A stretch of 64,000 nt of DNA from Allorhizobium ampelinum S4. GTDB lineage: Bacteria > Pseudomonadota > Alphaproteobacteria > Rhizobiales > Rhizobiaceae. Positions 9,911 to 19,656 of this stretch are shown piece after piece. The notes below the pieces were generated by a model. It made no database searches. It worked only from the letters and a program-made list of their open reading frames with translations, and was not told the DNA's origin. How positions within the stretch are numbered: the stretch's first letter is position 1; every line of letters starts with the position of its first letter. The position numbers were made by a program, and so were the translations under genes. Where the stretch lies: positions 1,429,001 to 1,493,000 of the forward strand of contig NC_011989.1 of NCBI RefSeq assembly GCF_000016285.1, written 5' to 3'.

Positions 9911-11902
9911 ATGCTATTGTATAAGACAATCGTCTTTCTTCCGCTGCTTGGCGCGCTCATCGCCGGCCTGTTCGGTCGCCAGATCGGCGCCAAGGCATCG
10001 GAATTCATCACGACAGGGTTCATGGTGCTGACTGCGGCCCTGTCTTGGTACGTGTTTATCTCGGTGGGCTTCGGTCATTCTGAGCTGATCAAGGTTCCAG
10101 TTTTACGCTGGATTCAGGTCGGCGGCATCGACGTTGAATGGGCGCTGAGGATCGACACGCTTACAGCGGTCATGCTGGTCGTCGTCAACAGCGTCTCGAC
10201 GCTGGTGCATCTCTATTCCATCGGCTACATGCATCACGATCCGCATCGCCCGCGCTTCTTCAGCTATCTGTCGCTGTTTACCTTCGCAATGTTGATGCTG
10301 GTCACGTCAGACAATCTCCTGCAGATGTTCTTCGGCTGGGAAGGCGTCGGTCTGGCATCCTATTTGCTGATCGGCTTCTGGTTCAAGAAACCGTCGGCAA
10401 CGGCTGCGGCCATGAAAGCCTTCATCGTCAACCGTGTCGGCGACTTCGGCTTTATTCTCGGCATCGCTACGCTGTTCGTTCTGTTCGGATCGATCAATTT
10501 CGAGACGATCTTCGCTTCGGCCCAGACATATCTGCCAGCCGAAGGCGCACCTGCCGGTGACGCTGTCATCAATCTGTTCGGTATGCATCTTGACAAGGGC
10601 CATGCGGTCACCGCAGCCTGCCTGCTGCTGTTCATGGGGGCCATGGGCAAGTCGGCGCAGTTCCTGCTGCATACCTGGCTGCCGGACGCGATGGAGGGGC
10701 CGACACCGGTTTCGGCACTGATCCACGCGGCAACCATGGTTACCGCCGGGGTCTTCCTCGTTGCCCGCATGTCTCCGGTCTTTGAACTGTCGCCGGACGC
10801 CCTAACGGTCGTCACCATCGTCGGTGCGATCACGGCCTTCTTCGCGGCCACCGTTGGTCTCGTGCAGAACGACATCAAGCGGGTGATTGCCTATTCGACC
10901 TGCTCGCAGCTCGGCTACATGTTCGTGGCGCTCGGCGTCGGCGCCTATGGCGCTGCCATTTTCCACCTGTTCACGCATGCGTTCTTCAAGGCCTTGTTGT
11001 TCCTTGGTGCCGGTTCGGTCATTCATGCGGTGGATGGCGAACAGGACATGCGTCACATGGGTGGGCTGCGCAAGCATATCCCCGTGACCTTCTGGGCGAT
11101 GACCATCGGTAATCTGGCGCTGACAGGTGTTGGTATTCCGGGAACGATGATCGGTACGGCGGGCTTCTTCTCCAAGGATGCGATTATCGAATCCTCGTTT
11201 GCCGCCGGTACAGGCGTTTCAACCTTTGCCTTCGTGCTTTTGGTTATTGCGGCCCTGTTCACCAGCTTCTATTCCTGGCGCCTGGCGTTCATGACCTTCT
11301 TCGGCAAGCCGCGCGCCTCGCATGAAGTCATGCATCATGTGCATGAATCGCCTCAAGTCATGCTCGTTCCGCTTTACCTGTTGACGGCGGGTGCCTTGTT
11401 TGCTGGCTTCATCTTCCATGACTATTTCTTCGGCGAAGCCTATGCCGAGTTCTGGAAGGGCGCGCTGTTTACCGGTGCGCATAATGAAGTGCTCCAAGAG
11501 GTCCATCACGTTCCGACCTGGGTGAAGCTCAGCCCGTTTGTTGCCATGCTCCTCGGCTTGGTCACCGCGTGGTACATGTACATCAAGTCGCCGGAAACGC
11601 CGAAGAAACTGGCACAAAGCCAGTGGCTTCTCTACCAATTCCTGCTCAACAAGTGGTATTTCGACGAGCTTTATGACTTCCTTTTCGTACGGTCCGCCAA
11701 GGCGCTTGGCCGGTTCCTGTGGAAGAAGGGCGATGTTGCCACGATCGATGCCTATGGCCCGAATGGCGTTGCTGCCGGGGTCGCAGGTCTGACGCAGCGG
11801 GTTGTCCGGCTGCAATCCGGCTATCTCTACCACTATGCGTTCGCGATGCTGCTCGGGATTGCAGCGCTTATTACCTGGATGATGCTCGGGAGTTCGATCT
11901 GA
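9911..11902 (+). CDS. nuoL: NADH-quinone oxidoreductase subunit L
   Basis: NuoL (ND5 homologue) is the distal antiporter-like proton pump of complex I and carries the long lateral helix along the membrane arm. The 663-residue product shows about sixteen membrane segments, the [18 protein letters not shown] motif with the essential glutamate, the [34 protein letters not shown] block with the pump lysine, and the [15 protein letters not shown] segment. Length is typical. The stop TGA overlaps the nuoM start by one base, implying translational coupling of the two antiporter-like subunits. Confidence 0.97.
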   Translation: MLLYKTIVFLPLLGALIAGLFGRQIGAKASEFITTGFMVLTAALSWYVFISVGFGHSELIKVPVLRWIQVGGIDVEWALRIDTLTAVMLVVVNSVSTLVHLYSIGYMHHDPHRPRFFSYLSLFTFAMLMLVTSDNLLQMFFGWEGVGLASYLLIGFWFKKPSATAAAMKAFIVNRVGDFGFILGIATLFVLFGSINFETIFASAQTYLPAEGAPAGDAVINLFGMHLDKGHAVTAACLLLFMGAMGKSAQFLLHTWLPDAMEGPTPVSALIHAATMVTAGVFLVARMSPVFELSPDALTVVTIVGAITAFFAATVGLVQNDIKRVIAYSTCSQLGYMFVALGVGAYGAAIFHLFTHAFFKALLFLGAGSVIHAVDGEQDMRHMGGLRKHIPVTFWAMTIGNLALTGVGIPGTMIGTAGFFSKDAIIESSFAAGTGVSTFAFVLLVIAALFTSFYSWRLAFMTFFGKPRASHEVMHHVHESPQVMLVPLYLLTAGALFAGFIFHDYFFGEAYAEFWKGALFTGAHNEVLQEVHHVPTWVKLSPFVAMLLGLVTAWYMYIKSPETPKKLAQSQWLLYQFLLNKWYFDELYDFLFVRSAKALGRFLWKKGDVATIDAYGPNGVAAGVAGLTQRVVRLQSGYLYHYAFAMLLGIAALITWMMLGSSI

Positions 11903-13413
11903 TGACCGATTGGCCAATTCTTTCAACGGTCACCTTTCTGCCGCTGGTCGGGGTTGCCCTGCTGCTGCTGATGAATGGCGACACCCCATCCGGACGCCGG
12001 AACGTTCTCAATATTTCGCTGTTGACGACGGTTGCGACCTTTATTGTCTCTCTCTTCATCTGGATCGGCTTCGATAACGCCAATCCAGGCTTCCAGATGG
12101 TGGAAAATCATCCCTGGCTTGGTACAGGCATCGCTTATCACCTCGGCGTCGATGGCATTTCCATGCTGTTCGTGGTGTTGACGGCCTTCCTCATGCCGTT
12201 CTGCGTGCTCGCCAGCTGGACGTCGGTCCAGAAGCGGATCAAGGAATACATGATCGCCTTCCTCATCCTTGAAGTGATGATGATCGGCGTATTCGTGTCG
12301 CTCGATATCGTACTGTTCTACGTGTTCTTCGAAGCTGGCCTGATCCCGATGTTCATTATCATCGGTGTCTGGGGTGGCAAGGATCGCGTCTACGCCTCCT
12401 ACAAGTTCTTCCTCTATACGCTGCTCGGCTCGGTGCTGATGATGCTGGCGATTATGGCAATGTACTGGGATGCCGGCACGACCGACATCGCAGCGCTTCT
12501 GGCTCATAAATTCCCGCCGCACTTGCAGACGGTGTTGTGGCTGGCGTTCTTCGCCTCGTTTGCGGTGAAGATGCCGATGTGGCCTGTCCATACTTGGCTT
12601 CCCGATGCCCACGTCCAGGCGCCGACCGCTGGTTCGGTCATTCTGGCGGGGATCATGCTGAAGCTCGGTGGTTATGGGTTCATCCGCTTTTCGCTGGCGA
12701 TGTTCCCGCTTGCCTCCGACTATTTCGCACCGGCGGTCTTTGCGCTTTCCGTTATCGCCATCATCTACACCTCGCTTGTGGCGCTGATGCAGGAGGATAT
12801 GAAGAAGCTGATTGCCTATTCCTCCATTGCCCATATGGGCTATGTGACGATGGGTATCTTTGCGGCCAATACTCAAGGCTTGCAGGGTGCGGTTTTCCAG
12901 ATGATCAGCCACGGTTTCGTCTCAGGCGCGCTGTTTCTCTGCGTCGGCGTGATCTATGATCGCATGCATACTCGCGAAATCGTCGCCTATGGCGGTCTCG
13001 CCAACAATATGCCGAAATACGCGCTGGCCTTCATGATTTTCACCATGGCCAATGTTGGGCTGCCTGGTACTTCGGGCTTTATCGGCGAATTCCTGACGCT
13101 GATCGGTGCGTTCCGGGCCAATAGCTGGGTGGCATTGTTTGCTGCCACCGGCGTGATCCTGTCGGCTGCCTACGCGCTCTGGCTCTATCGCCGGGTCGTT
13201 TTCGGAGCGCTGGACAAGGAGAGCCTGAAAGCGCTTCTCGATCTGTCGTTCCGCGAAAAGGTCACGCTTTATCCGTTGATCGCGCTCACCATCCTGTTCG
13301 GTGTCTATCCGGCCCCGATCTTCGACGTGACGACGGCTTCGGTGGATGCGCTTTTGAATAACTACACCGCTGCTCTGCAGGCTGCGCAAAATGTTGCGCT
13401 CCTGGTGAACTGA
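11902..13413 (+). CDS. nuoM: NADH-quinone oxidoreductase subunit M
   Basis: NuoM (ND4 homologue) is the second antiporter-like proton-pumping subunit. The 503-residue product has the conserved [20 protein letters not shown] segment with its membrane glutamate, the [30 protein letters not shown] block and the [15 protein letters not shown] segment. The ATG at 11902 overlaps the nuoL stop (TGATG) and gives the standard length; the frame remains open upstream inside nuoL only by chance. nuoN follows after 17 bases. Confidence 0.97.
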   Translation: MTDWPILSTVTFLPLVGVALLLLMNGDTPSGRRNVLNISLLTTVATFIVSLFIWIGFDNANPGFQMVENHPWLGTGIAYHLGVDGISMLFVVLTAFLMPFCVLASWTSVQKRIKEYMIAFLILEVMMIGVFVSLDIVLFYVFFEAGLIPMFIIIGVWGGKDRVYASYKFFLYTLLGSVLMMLAIMAMYWDAGTTDIAALLAHKFPPHLQTVLWLAFFASFAVKMPMWPVHTWLPDAHVQAPTAGSVILAGIMLKLGGYGFIRFSLAMFPLASDYFAPAVFALSVIAIIYTSLVALMQEDMKKLIAYSSIAHMGYVTMGIFAANTQGLQGAVFQMISHGFVSGALFLCVGVIYDRMHTREIVAYGGLANNMPKYALAFMIFTMANVGLPGTSGFIGEFLTLIGAFRANSWVALFAATGVILSAAYALWLYRRVVFGALDKESLKALLDLSFREKVTLYPLIALTILFGVYPAPIFDVTTASVDALLNNYTAALQAAQNVALLVN

Positions 13414-13430
13414 CGACAGGATCATTGGAC

Positions 13431-14870
13431 ATGAATGCTGAAACTCTCCTTGCAAGCCTGCATCTCGTCACGCCGGAGCTTCTGCTTGCGGTTGGCGCGC
13501 TGGTATTGCTGATGATCGGCGTGTTCACCAACAAGACCTCGTTGGTGACAGGCCTGGCGGTTGCGCTTCTCGCCGCCGCCTGTGCGTGGATCCTGTTGAT
13601 GCCCGCCGACGGTGTCGCCTTCGGCGGTGCCTATATCTCCGACGGCTATGCCCGTTTCATGAAGGTCCTGGCCCTGATCGGTTCGATCACCACCATGGTG
13701 ATGGCGTTCGGTCAGGCACGCGCCAACGATCTCGACAAATTCGAGTTTCCGGTCTTGCTGGTGCTGGCGACCCTCGGCATTCTGTTGATGATCTCGGCCA
13801 ACAGCCTGATCTCTCTTTATATGTCGCTGGAACTCCAGTCTCTGGCGCTCTACGTCATCGCTGCCATGAACCGCGACAGCGCGCGGTCGTCGGAAGCTGG
13901 CCTGAAATATTTCGTGCTTGGTGCCCTGTCGTCGGGCATGTTGCTCTACGGCATGTCGCTGGTCTACGGCTTCACCGGCAATGTCGAGTTCGACAAGATC
14001 GCTGCCGTGTTGGCCGCTGGTCACACCAATCTCGGACTTATTTTCGGTCTGGTTTTCGTGCTTGCCGGTCTTGCGTTCAAGATTTCCGCCGTTCCGTTTC
14101 ATATGTGGACGCCGGACGTTTATGAAGGCGCGCCGACCCCCGTCACGGCCTTTCTCGCCGCAGCCCCAAAGGTTGGCGCTATGGCTATCCTGGTGCGTAT
14201 CGTCATCGACGCCTTCCAGCCGATTACCGCTGAATGGCAGCAGATCGTCGTGTTCATCGCGATCGCCTCCATGGTTCTGGGTTCGGTAGCCGCCATCGGC
14301 CAGCGCAATATCAAGCGCCTGATGGCCTATTCCTCCATTGGTCATATGGGTTACGCTCTGGTCGGCCTGGCCGCTGGCTCCAAGCAGGGCATCGAGGGCG
14401 TTCTGCTCTATATGCTGATCTACCTGATCATGAACCTCGGTACCTTTGCCTGCATCATGGCGATGCGGACCAAGGAGGGGGAAGCGCTTGAAACAGTGGA
14501 TGATCTGGCTGGCCTGTCGCAGACCCGTCCGTTCATGGCGTTTGTTCTGACGGCACTGATGTTCTCGCTGGCTGGTATTCCGCCGCTCGCTGGCTTCTTC
14601 GGGAAGTATTTCGTCTTCCTGGCGGCTATCGAGGCACATCTGTATGCCCTGGCGATCATCGGTGTTCTGGCCTCGGTTATCGGCGCCTATTACTACCTGC
14701 GGCTCGTCAAGGTCATGTGGTTCGACGATGCCAAGATCGAGTTTGCCGCGACGTCTGGCACGTTGCGGGTGGTCTTTGGCCTGTCCGGTCTGTTCGTCAT
14801 TGGCTATGTGTTGATCGGTGGACCGATCGGCAGTGCGGCGTCGGCAGCGGCAGCGACCCTGTTCCGTTGA
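13431..14870 (+). CDS. nuoN: NADH-quinone oxidoreductase subunit N
   Basis: NuoN (ND2 homologue) is the third antiporter-like subunit and closes the complex I set. The 479-residue membrane protein shows the [20 protein letters not shown] segment with the conserved glutamate, the [25 protein letters not shown] block and the [18 protein letters not shown] segment. A TTG six bases upstream is in frame, but the ATG at 13431 is preferred. Its stop overlaps the start of birA, so the transcript very probably continues. Confidence 0.97.
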   Translation: MNAETLLASLHLVTPELLLAVGALVLLMIGVFTNKTSLVTGLAVALLAAACAWILLMPADGVAFGGAYISDGYARFMKVLALIGSITTMVMAFGQARANDLDKFEFPVLLVLATLGILLMISANSLISLYMSLELQSLALYVIAAMNRDSARSSEAGLKYFVLGALSSGMLLYGMSLVYGFTGNVEFDKIAAVLAAGHTNLGLIFGLVFVLAGLAFKISAVPFHMWTPDVYEGAPTPVTAFLAAAPKVGAMAILVRIVIDAFQPITAEWQQIVVFIAIASMVLGSVAAIGQRNIKRLMAYSSIGHMGYALVGLAAGSKQGIEGVLLYMLIYLIMNLGTFACIMAMRTKEGEALETVDDLAGLSQTRPFMAFVLTALMFSLAGIPPLAGFFGKYFVFLAAIEAHLYALAIIGVLASVIGAYYYLRLVKVMWFDDAKIEFAATSGTLRVVFGLSGLFVIGYVLIGGPIGSAASAAAATLFR

Positions 14871-15655
14871 GCGACTATTCCACCCATCGTCGGAAGGCGC
14901 TCGACGCCTTCCGACATATTGCGCTGGACGAGGTGGATTCCACCAACCAGCAATGCCTGATCAGGGCCCGTGACGGTGATCCGGGAGATCTCTGGATCAC
15001 AGCCAACCGCCAGACAGGCGGGCGAGGGCGTCGTGGCAGGCCTTGGGCCTCGGAGCCCGGCAATCTCTACAGCTCTCTTTTATTGATCGATCCGGCGCCT
15101 TTGGCCGATTTGCCTTCACTTCCTCTGGCCGTGGCCGTGGCCGTGCATGATGCGATTGGCATCGTTTTGCCGTCGGGTGCACCGCCTTTGGAAATCAAAT
15201 GGCCGAATGATGTGCTGATTGGTCGTGCCAAGACCTCCGGCATTTTGCTGGAAGCGGAGCGGACACCGGATGGCCGCAACGCCCTGGTCATCGGTATTGG
15301 CATCAATCTTCGTTTCAAACCCACTGAAACGCCGTATCCCACGGCCTCGCTCGCCGAGCACGGCGCTGCCGTTACGCCCGATGAGCTTTTCACGCATCTT
15401 TTCGCCGCCATGGCCGATGCACTGGCGCTCTGGGATCGGGGCCGTGGCGTCAAGGCCGTGATGCAGCGCTGGCGGCAGGTGGCTTGTGGGATCGATGAGA
15501 AAATCACCGTCAATCTCCCGGATCGGTCGATTTCCGGTGTGTTTTCAGGAATCGATGATAAAGGGATATTATTGCTCGACCGGGGCTCGCTAGGCATCAC
15601 GCCAGTTGCGGCGGGAGATGTGTTTTTCGAGCCGAATGGGCCAAGGAAAGAATGA
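14867..15655 (+). CDS. birA: biotin--[acetyl-CoA-carboxylase] ligase
   Basis: BirA makes biotinyl-5'-AMP and transfers biotin to the lysine of AccB (encoded at 62.6-63.1 kb) and other carboxylases. The 262-residue protein is the monofunctional type without an N-terminal DNA-binding domain. It shows the substrate motif D-E-V-D-S-T-N (21-27), the glycine/arginine loop GGRGRRGR (51-58) that holds biotinyl-AMP, and KWPND (111-115). The best start is a TTG at 14867 overlapping the nuoN stop (TTGA); no ATG lies near the family's N-terminus. Its own stop overlaps the RNase J start (ATGA), placing it at the tail of the nuo operon. Confidence 0.93.
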   Translation: MSDYSTHRRKALDAFRHIALDEVDSTNQQCLIRARDGDPGDLWITANRQTGGRGRRGRPWASEPGNLYSSLLLIDPAPLADLPSLPLAVAVAVHDAIGIVLPSGAPPLEIKWPNDVLIGRAKTSGILLEAERTPDGRNALVIGIGINLRFKPTETPYPTASLAEHGAAVTPDELFTHLFAAMADALALWDRGRGVKAVMQRWRQVACGIDEKITVNLPDRSISGVFSGIDDKGILLLDRGSLGITPVAAGDVFFEPNGPRKE

Positions 15656-17319
15656 CAAAGACAGACGAACTGGTATTTCTGCCGCTGGGCGGCGTAGGTG
15701 AAATCGGCATGAACCTGGCGCTTTACGGCTTTGGCCCGCCGAAGAACCGGGAATGGATCATGGTGGATTGCGGTGTGACCTTCCCTGGTCCCGATCTGCC
15801 TGGTGTGGATCTGGTGCTGCCGGACATCCGCTTCGTTCTCTCGCAGAAAAACAGGCTCAAGGCGATCTTCATCACCCACGCGCATGAAGATCATTATGGT
15901 GGGCTAAACGATATCTGGCCGGGCCTGAATGTGCCGGTCTATGCCTCGGGTTTTACCGCTGGCATGTTGGAAGCCAAGCGGAATTATGAGGGAACCCGGG
16001 CTGAAATTCCGGTAACGCCCTTCAAGCCAGGCGACAAGGTCCATGTCGGCCCCTTTGTTGTCGAGGCTTCGGACGTCAACCATTCCATTCCCGAGCCGAT
16101 GTCGCTGATTATTCGCACACCGCTTGGCAATGTCATCCATACTGGAGACTGGAAGATTGACCATGCGCCGTCGCTTGGCCCGCTGACCGATGAGGCGCGG
16201 TTCCGCGCTCTTGGTGACGAGGGCGTTCTGGCGGTGATGTGCGATAGCACCAACGCGATGCGGGAGGGCGTTTCGCCCTCCGAGCAGGAAGTCTCGGAAG
16301 GATTGCGCAAGATCATCCAAACAGCAGAGGGGCGCGTGGCGATCACCACGTTTTCCTCCAATGTCGGACGTATCCGCTCGATTGCCAAGGCAGCCGAGGC
16401 AGCAGGCCGCGAAGTCCTGCTGTTGGGCAGCTCCCTGAAGCGGGTCGTCGGTGTGGCGCGCGATGTCGGGCTGATGGAAGGCGTGCAGCCCTTTATCGCC
16501 GAGGACGAATATGGGTACATTCCCCGCGATAAGGTCGTGGTGATCCTGACAGGTAGCCAAGGTGAGTCGCGCGCGGCGCTTGCCAAGCTATCGCGCGATG
16601 AAATGCGCAACGTGGCGCTGACCAAAGGCGACACAGTTGTTTTTTCGTCTCGCGCTATTCCCGGCAATGAAAAGCCAATCAACGATATCAAGAATGGCCT
16701 GATCGAGCAGGGCGTCACCATCGTTACCGATAGCGACGCGCTGGTGCATGTCTCCGGTCACCCACGCCGCAACGAACTTTTGCAGATGTACCAATGGACG
16801 CGCCCGCAAATTCTTGTCCCTGTTCATGGCGAGGCGGCCCATCTAACGGCGCAGCAGAAACTGGCTCTGGAGGCGGGGATTGCGCAGGTGCCGAAAGTCC
16901 GCAATGGCGACATCCTGCGGTTGGCGCCTGGTCCTGCCGAAGTCATCGGTGAAGCGCCGTATGGCAGAGTCTTCAAGGACGGCAAGCTGCTGGGCGATTT
17001 CGAGCAGATGGGCATTGGTGAGCGGCGTAAGCTGTCTTTTGCAGGCCATGTGTCTGTCAGCGTTCTCCTGGACGAACGCTTTGAGTTCCGCGACGATCCG
17101 GAAGTGGTTGCCCATGGCCTGCCAGCGGAAGATCTGGAAGGTGATGACATGGAGGACATTCTCTATGACGCCGTGCTGAGCGCCGTCGAGAGCATTCCGC
17201 GCACTCGGCGCAAGGATCTTGGCGCTTTGCGTGAAAGTATCCGTCGTGCTGTGCGCTCTACGGCCAACGAGTGCTGGGGCAAGAAGCCGGTCGTTACGGT
17301 TTTTGTGACCAAGGTCTGA
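15652..17319 (+). CDS. rnj: ribonuclease J
   Basis: A metallo-beta-lactamase/beta-CASP ribonuclease of 555 residues that processes and degrades RNA with endonuclease and 5'-3' exonuclease activity. The zinc motif H76-A-H78-E-D80-H81 is present, followed by the beta-CASP region (NHSIPEPM, GDWKIDH, CDSTNAMREG) and the late VHGEAAHL motif. RNase J in Sinorhizobium is known to mature 16S/23S rRNA ends. It is coupled to birA by an ATGA overlap. A 12-bp inverted repeat lies 60 bases after the stop. Confidence 0.95.
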   Translation: MTKTDELVFLPLGGVGEIGMNLALYGFGPPKNREWIMVDCGVTFPGPDLPGVDLVLPDIRFVLSQKNRLKAIFITHAHEDHYGGLNDIWPGLNVPVYASGFTAGMLEAKRNYEGTRAEIPVTPFKPGDKVHVGPFVVEASDVNHSIPEPMSLIIRTPLGNVIHTGDWKIDHAPSLGPLTDEARFRALGDEGVLAVMCDSTNAMREGVSPSEQEVSEGLRKIIQTAEGRVAITTFSSNVGRIRSIAKAAEAAGREVLLLGSSLKRVVGVARDVGLMEGVQPFIAEDEYGYIPRDKVVVILTGSQGESRAALAKLSRDEMRNVALTKGDTVVFSSRAIPGNEKPINDIKNGLIEQGVTIVTDSDALVHVSGHPRRNELLQMYQWTRPQILVPVHGEAAHLTAQQKLALEAGIAQVPKVRNGDILRLAPGPAEVIGEAPYGRVFKDGKLLGDFEQMGIGERRKLSFAGHVSVSVLLDERFEFRDDPEVVAHGLPAEDLEGDDMEDILYDAVLSAVESIPRTRRKDLGALRESIRRAVRSTANECWGKKPVVTVFVTKV

Positions 17320-17379
17320 TTGCCGGGGTCACTGGCAAGGGATATTTCTGGAGCTGGAATACCTCAGCTATCAACAAGG

Positions 17380-17418
17380 CATAGAGCGCCAGTCATCTTG
17401 TGATGGTGGCGCTCTATG
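17380..17418. terminator. 12-bp perfect inverted repeat after rnj
   Basis: CATAGAGCGCCA (17380-17391) and TGGCGCTCTATG (17407-17418) are perfect reverse complements separated by 15 bases. It lies after the end of the nuo-birA-rnj run and just before the epimerase gene, so it is a natural place for transcription to stop. No U-tract follows (GGGCGCAG), so it is either a weak or Rho-assisted terminator, or an RNA stability or processing hairpin. Confidence 0.55.
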
Positions 17419-17440
17419 GGCGCAGATATGGGAGAAGCGT

Positions 17441-17845
17441 TTGCTGGGTCGGGTCAATCATATCGCCATCGCCGTGCCAGATCTTAGCTCTGCCGTTGAG
17501 ACTTACGCTGACACGCTTGGCGCGACGGTTTCCGAAGCTCAAGCCTTGCCGGAGCATGGTGTGACGGTGGTTTTTGTCGAACTCCCAAATACCAAGGTCG
17601 AACTGCTGGCGCCGCTGGGCGATCATTCTCCGATCAAGGCCTTTCTCGAGAAATCGCCCAATGGTGGCATGCACCACATTTGCTACGAGGTGGATGATAT
17701 TTACGCTGCGCGGGACCGCCTGATCTCCAAAGGTGCCCGCGTTTTGGGAGATGGTGAGCCGAAAATCGGCGCGCATGGCAAGCCGGTGGTTTTTCTGCAT
17801 CCCAAGGATTTTAATGGGACATTGATCGAACTCGAGCAACTTTAG
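17441..17845 (+). CDS. mce: methylmalonyl-CoA epimerase
   Basis: A 134-residue VOC-superfamily protein that interconverts (S)- and (R)-methylmalonyl-CoA between propionyl-CoA carboxylase and methylmalonyl-CoA mutase. The N-terminal NHIAIAVPDL carries metal ligand H7; MHHICYEVDD (77-86) and the C-terminal GTLIELEQL with E130 supply further ligands and catalytic glutamate. The start is TTG at 17441 with GGGAGAAG seven to eight bases before it; no ATG fits the family N-terminus. It stands alone on the plus strand and converges on the RidA gene 30 bases downstream. Confidence 0.93.
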   Translation: MLGRVNHIAIAVPDLSSAVETYADTLGATVSEAQALPEHGVTVVFVELPNTKVELLAPLGDHSPIKAFLEKSPNGGMHHICYEVDDIYAARDRLISKGARVLGDGEPKIGAHGKPVVFLHPKDFNGTLIELEQL

Positions 17846-17875
17846 CTCATGCTGGATCCTTATGGCGGTTCGGTT

Positions 17876-18274
17876 TCAATGAATTTTCGGAATACGGGCA
17901 ATGACCTTTATTTCAAAATCGAAGCCAGCTAGCCAGGTGACCCCAACGGCCGTCCAGTTCGGATAGGGTGCGCTGTGAAAGATCTCCTGCTTGACAGGCA
18001 TTATGATTGGAAACTGCTGTTCGGGGTCCGTGTGAAACGTCGTTACATCGACGATATCCTCCAAGCCGCATCCCGCAGCACCCAAGACGGCCTTGAGATT
18101 TTCGAAAGCCAGTTGGACTTGACGCTTGAAATCAGGCTCAGGTGTTCCATCGTCAAGGCTGCCGACCTGACCTGAGACAAACAACAGGTCACCGGAGCGA
18201 ATGGCGGCGGAATAACCGTGTTCTTCGTAAAGAGCATGTCGATTGGCAGGAAAGATTGCTTCGCGCTCAGTCAT
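17876..18274 (-). CDS. RidA/YjgF-family protein
   Basis: A 132-residue member of the Rid (YjgF/YER057c/UK114) family, soluble trimers that often hydrolyse reactive enamines or imines. The fold is visible from GDLLFVSGQVG (around 27-37), the central QVQLAFENLKAVLGAAGCGLEDIVDVTTFH segment and the C-terminal WLAGFDFEIKVIARIP. The canonical RidA arginine of the R-x-x-V-E-x-x block is not obvious near the C-terminus, so it may be one of the Rid1-7 subfamilies with another substrate. It is divergent from a TetR gene, which may control it. Confidence 0.85.
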   Translation of the reverse strand: MTEREAIFPANRHALYEEHGYSAAIRSGDLLFVSGQVGSLDDGTPEPDFKRQVQLAFENLKAVLGAAGCGLEDIVDVTTFHTDPEQQFPIIMPVKQEIFHSAPYPNWTAVGVTWLAGFDFEIKVIARIPKIH

Positions 18275-18349
18275 TTTTCTCTCTTTTCTGGGTTATCGGA
18301 TGACGATGCGAGTGGGTCTGCGCGACGCTTCACAACGCAGCCGTTATTT

Positions 18350-18392
18350 CGTATACGGTTCGTATCCAAAGTAACCGTATACGAACCGTATG
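18350..18392. promoter_or_regulatory. palindromic operator region between RidA and TetR genes
   Basis: The 157-base divergent intergenic region holds CGTATACGGTT (18350-18360) and its exact reverse complement AACCGTATACG (18373-18383), each with the palindrome CGTATACG, followed by another AACCGTATG (18384-18392) and a weaker CCGTATG further on. Clustered copies of such a motif next to a TetR-type gene are typical of an autoregulatory operator. The binding protein is inferred from position only. Confidence 0.65.
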
Positions 18393-18431
18393 TCAAATTC
18401 ACATGCATGCCGTATGTGAAATGAGGTCTTA

Positions 18432-19025
18432 ATGGCAAAGTCCCGACGAGAAACCATGGAGGAAAACCGCATCAAATTGATTGCGGCAGGCCGAAAAGCC
18501 TTTGCTGAAAAGGGATATGCGGCGGCGTCCATGGACGAGTTGACCGCTGCTGCGGGGCTGACGCGCGGTGCGCTTTATCATAACTTTGGCGACAAGCGGG
18601 GTCTGCTGGCGGCGGTTGTCGACCAGATCGATTCGGAAATGGCCGCCCGTGCCCAGGAAATCGGTTCTCATGCTGCGACAGACTGGCATCGCCTGCTGGC
18701 TGAGGGCGTGGCTTATATCGAAATGGCAATGGAGCCGGAGGTGCAGCGTATCGTGTTGCTTGACGGCCCCGCAGTGTTGGGTGACCCCTCCAAATGGCCA
18801 AGCCAGAACACTTGTCTTCAGATAACCCGGCGGGCTTTGGAGAGCCTTATTGCTCAGGAGGTCCTAAAGCGGGTTGATGCGGAAGCCGCCGCACGGCTTC
18901 TGAGCGGGGCCGCCCTTGATGCGGCACTTTGGATTGCGGCCAGCGACGATCCGGAAAATGTCTTGCCAAAGGCGGTCGAGGCTTTCTGCGCCATGGCTGA
19001 AGGCCTGCTTTGCAATCCGCGTTGA
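18432..19025 (+). CDS. TetR/AcrR-family transcriptional regulator
   Basis: A 197-residue TetR-type repressor. The DNA-binding domain covers about residues 10-60, with the helix-turn-helix in MDELTAAAGLTRGALYHNFG (34-53) and the following DKRGLLAAV. The rest is an all-alpha ligand/dimer domain (TetR_C-type, with a LDGPAVLGDP block) of unknown ligand. It is divergent from the RidA-family gene and has the palindromic sites at 18350-18392 immediately upstream, so self-regulation and control of the RidA gene are likely. The inducer cannot be read from the sequence. Confidence 0.92.
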   Translation: MAKSRRETMEENRIKLIAAGRKAFAEKGYAAASMDELTAAAGLTRGALYHNFGDKRGLLAAVVDQIDSEMAARAQEIGSHAATDWHRLLAEGVAYIEMAMEPEVQRIVLLDGPAVLGDPSKWPSQNTCLQITRRALESLIAQEVLKRVDAEAAARLLSGAALDAALWIAASDDPENVLPKAVEAFCAMAEGLLCNPR

Positions 19026-19089
19026 TTGGCTTTCCAAAGCTGCCGGATTGTAGAATTACGGTGTGAAAGGTGCTGCCGATAACCTCGGG

Positions 19090-19128
19090 TTTTCCCCAGA
19101 ACCGGTTTCCACTTTTCGGTCCGATGCT
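19090..19128 (-). repeat. dispersed rhizobial intergenic repeat, copy 1
   Basis: On the minus strand this reads CCGAAAAGTGGAAACCGGTT with an AGCATCGGA before it. It resembles the copies at 23512-23552 and 46563-46609 (core GAAAAATGGA-x-x-CCG-x-TTTT). Sequences of this kind are, as I recall, scattered through Rhizobium and Agrobacterium intergenic regions. It lies between the TetR gene and the DUF1467 gene. Confidence 0.55.
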
Positions 19129-19180
19129 GTAGATTGCGCTCTTGTGACTGCGTTCGGGTGCATTTCGGGGAGGAAGAGTG

Positions 19181-19450
19181 ATGTCGTGGGTTACCGGTGG
19201 AGCGATCTATTTCATTCTCTGGTGGGTTACGCTGTTTGCCGTCCTGCCCTTTGGAGTGCGGACTCAGGACGAAGAAAGCGCCATCGTTCCAGGCACCGTG
19301 GCCAGCGCCCCAGCAGGCTTCCGCTTCTGGCGGGTGATGGGTACCACGACGATTGTCGCTGCCGTCATCTTTTTTGGCTGGAATTTCGTGTCCGGCTATT
19401 TCGGCTTCAGCTTTGCTGACCTGCCGCACGTCATGCCTGATATTCGCTGA
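19181..19450 (+). CDS. DUF1467 family membrane protein
   Basis: An 89-residue protein with two predicted membrane helices, one near the N-terminus (IYFILWWVTLFAVLPFGV) and one around residues 53-72 (TTTIVAAVIFFGWNFVSGY), joined by a short charged loop with RTQDEE. The sequence matches the alphaproteobacterial DUF1467 family, whose function is unknown. The ATG at 19181 follows GGGGAGGAAGAG. The family is often found upstream of proS, and the same order is seen here, although about 620 bases containing a small RNA on the other strand separate the two. Confidence 0.85.
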   Translation: MSWVTGGAIYFILWWVTLFAVLPFGVRTQDEESAIVPGTVASAPAGFRFWRVMGTTTIVAAVIFFGWNFVSGYFGFSFADLPHVMPDIR

Positions 19451-19509
19451 GGGCCTGATATTCTCGGAGCGCTGGGTTTGTCCCGTAAGCGGACAGCACC
19501 CGTATGGGC

Positions 19510-19538
19510 AAAAAAAAACAAGGCCCGAAGACCTTGTT
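19510..19538 (-). terminator. intrinsic terminator of the antisense small RNA
   Basis: Read on the minus strand, AACAAGG and CCTTGTT form a 7-bp stem with the eight-base loop TCTTCGGG, followed at once by a run of nine or more T. On the plus strand the same stem is preceded by A and followed by ATTGAAATG, so it cannot terminate plus-strand transcription. This polarity is the main evidence for a minus-strand RNA here. Confidence 0.85.
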
Positions 19539-19656
19539 ATTGAAATGTCGCGTGACCTTTCACCAATTAAGGGGCTGCGAATGACCGCGCCTAAGATCTG
19601 ATCCTCCCAAGACTTTAACCGCGAAATCGGCAGAAATTTAAGCTTTCTGCCTGTTT
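19510..19656 (-). ncRNA. trans-acting small RNA, probable alpha-r9 (Smr9C) family
   Basis: On the minus strand a textbook intrinsic terminator ends at 19510, yet no minus-strand gene lies between it and proS, so it must end an RNA made from the DUF1467-proS gap. The synteny fits Smr9C of Sinorhizobium meliloti, which I recall as a small RNA of about 149 nt encoded between proS and SMc01933 on the strand opposite proS, founder of the alpha-r9 family. A candidate minus-strand promoter lies just upstream: TGACAA (19688-19693) and TAGTTT (19666-19671) with 16 bases between. The 5' end given is estimated from this promoter and the recalled length. No homology search was possible. Confidence 0.65.

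Noticed and set aside
13422..14639. 405-codon minus-strand frame opposite nuoN
   Set aside because: Antisense to a certain gene, no motif.
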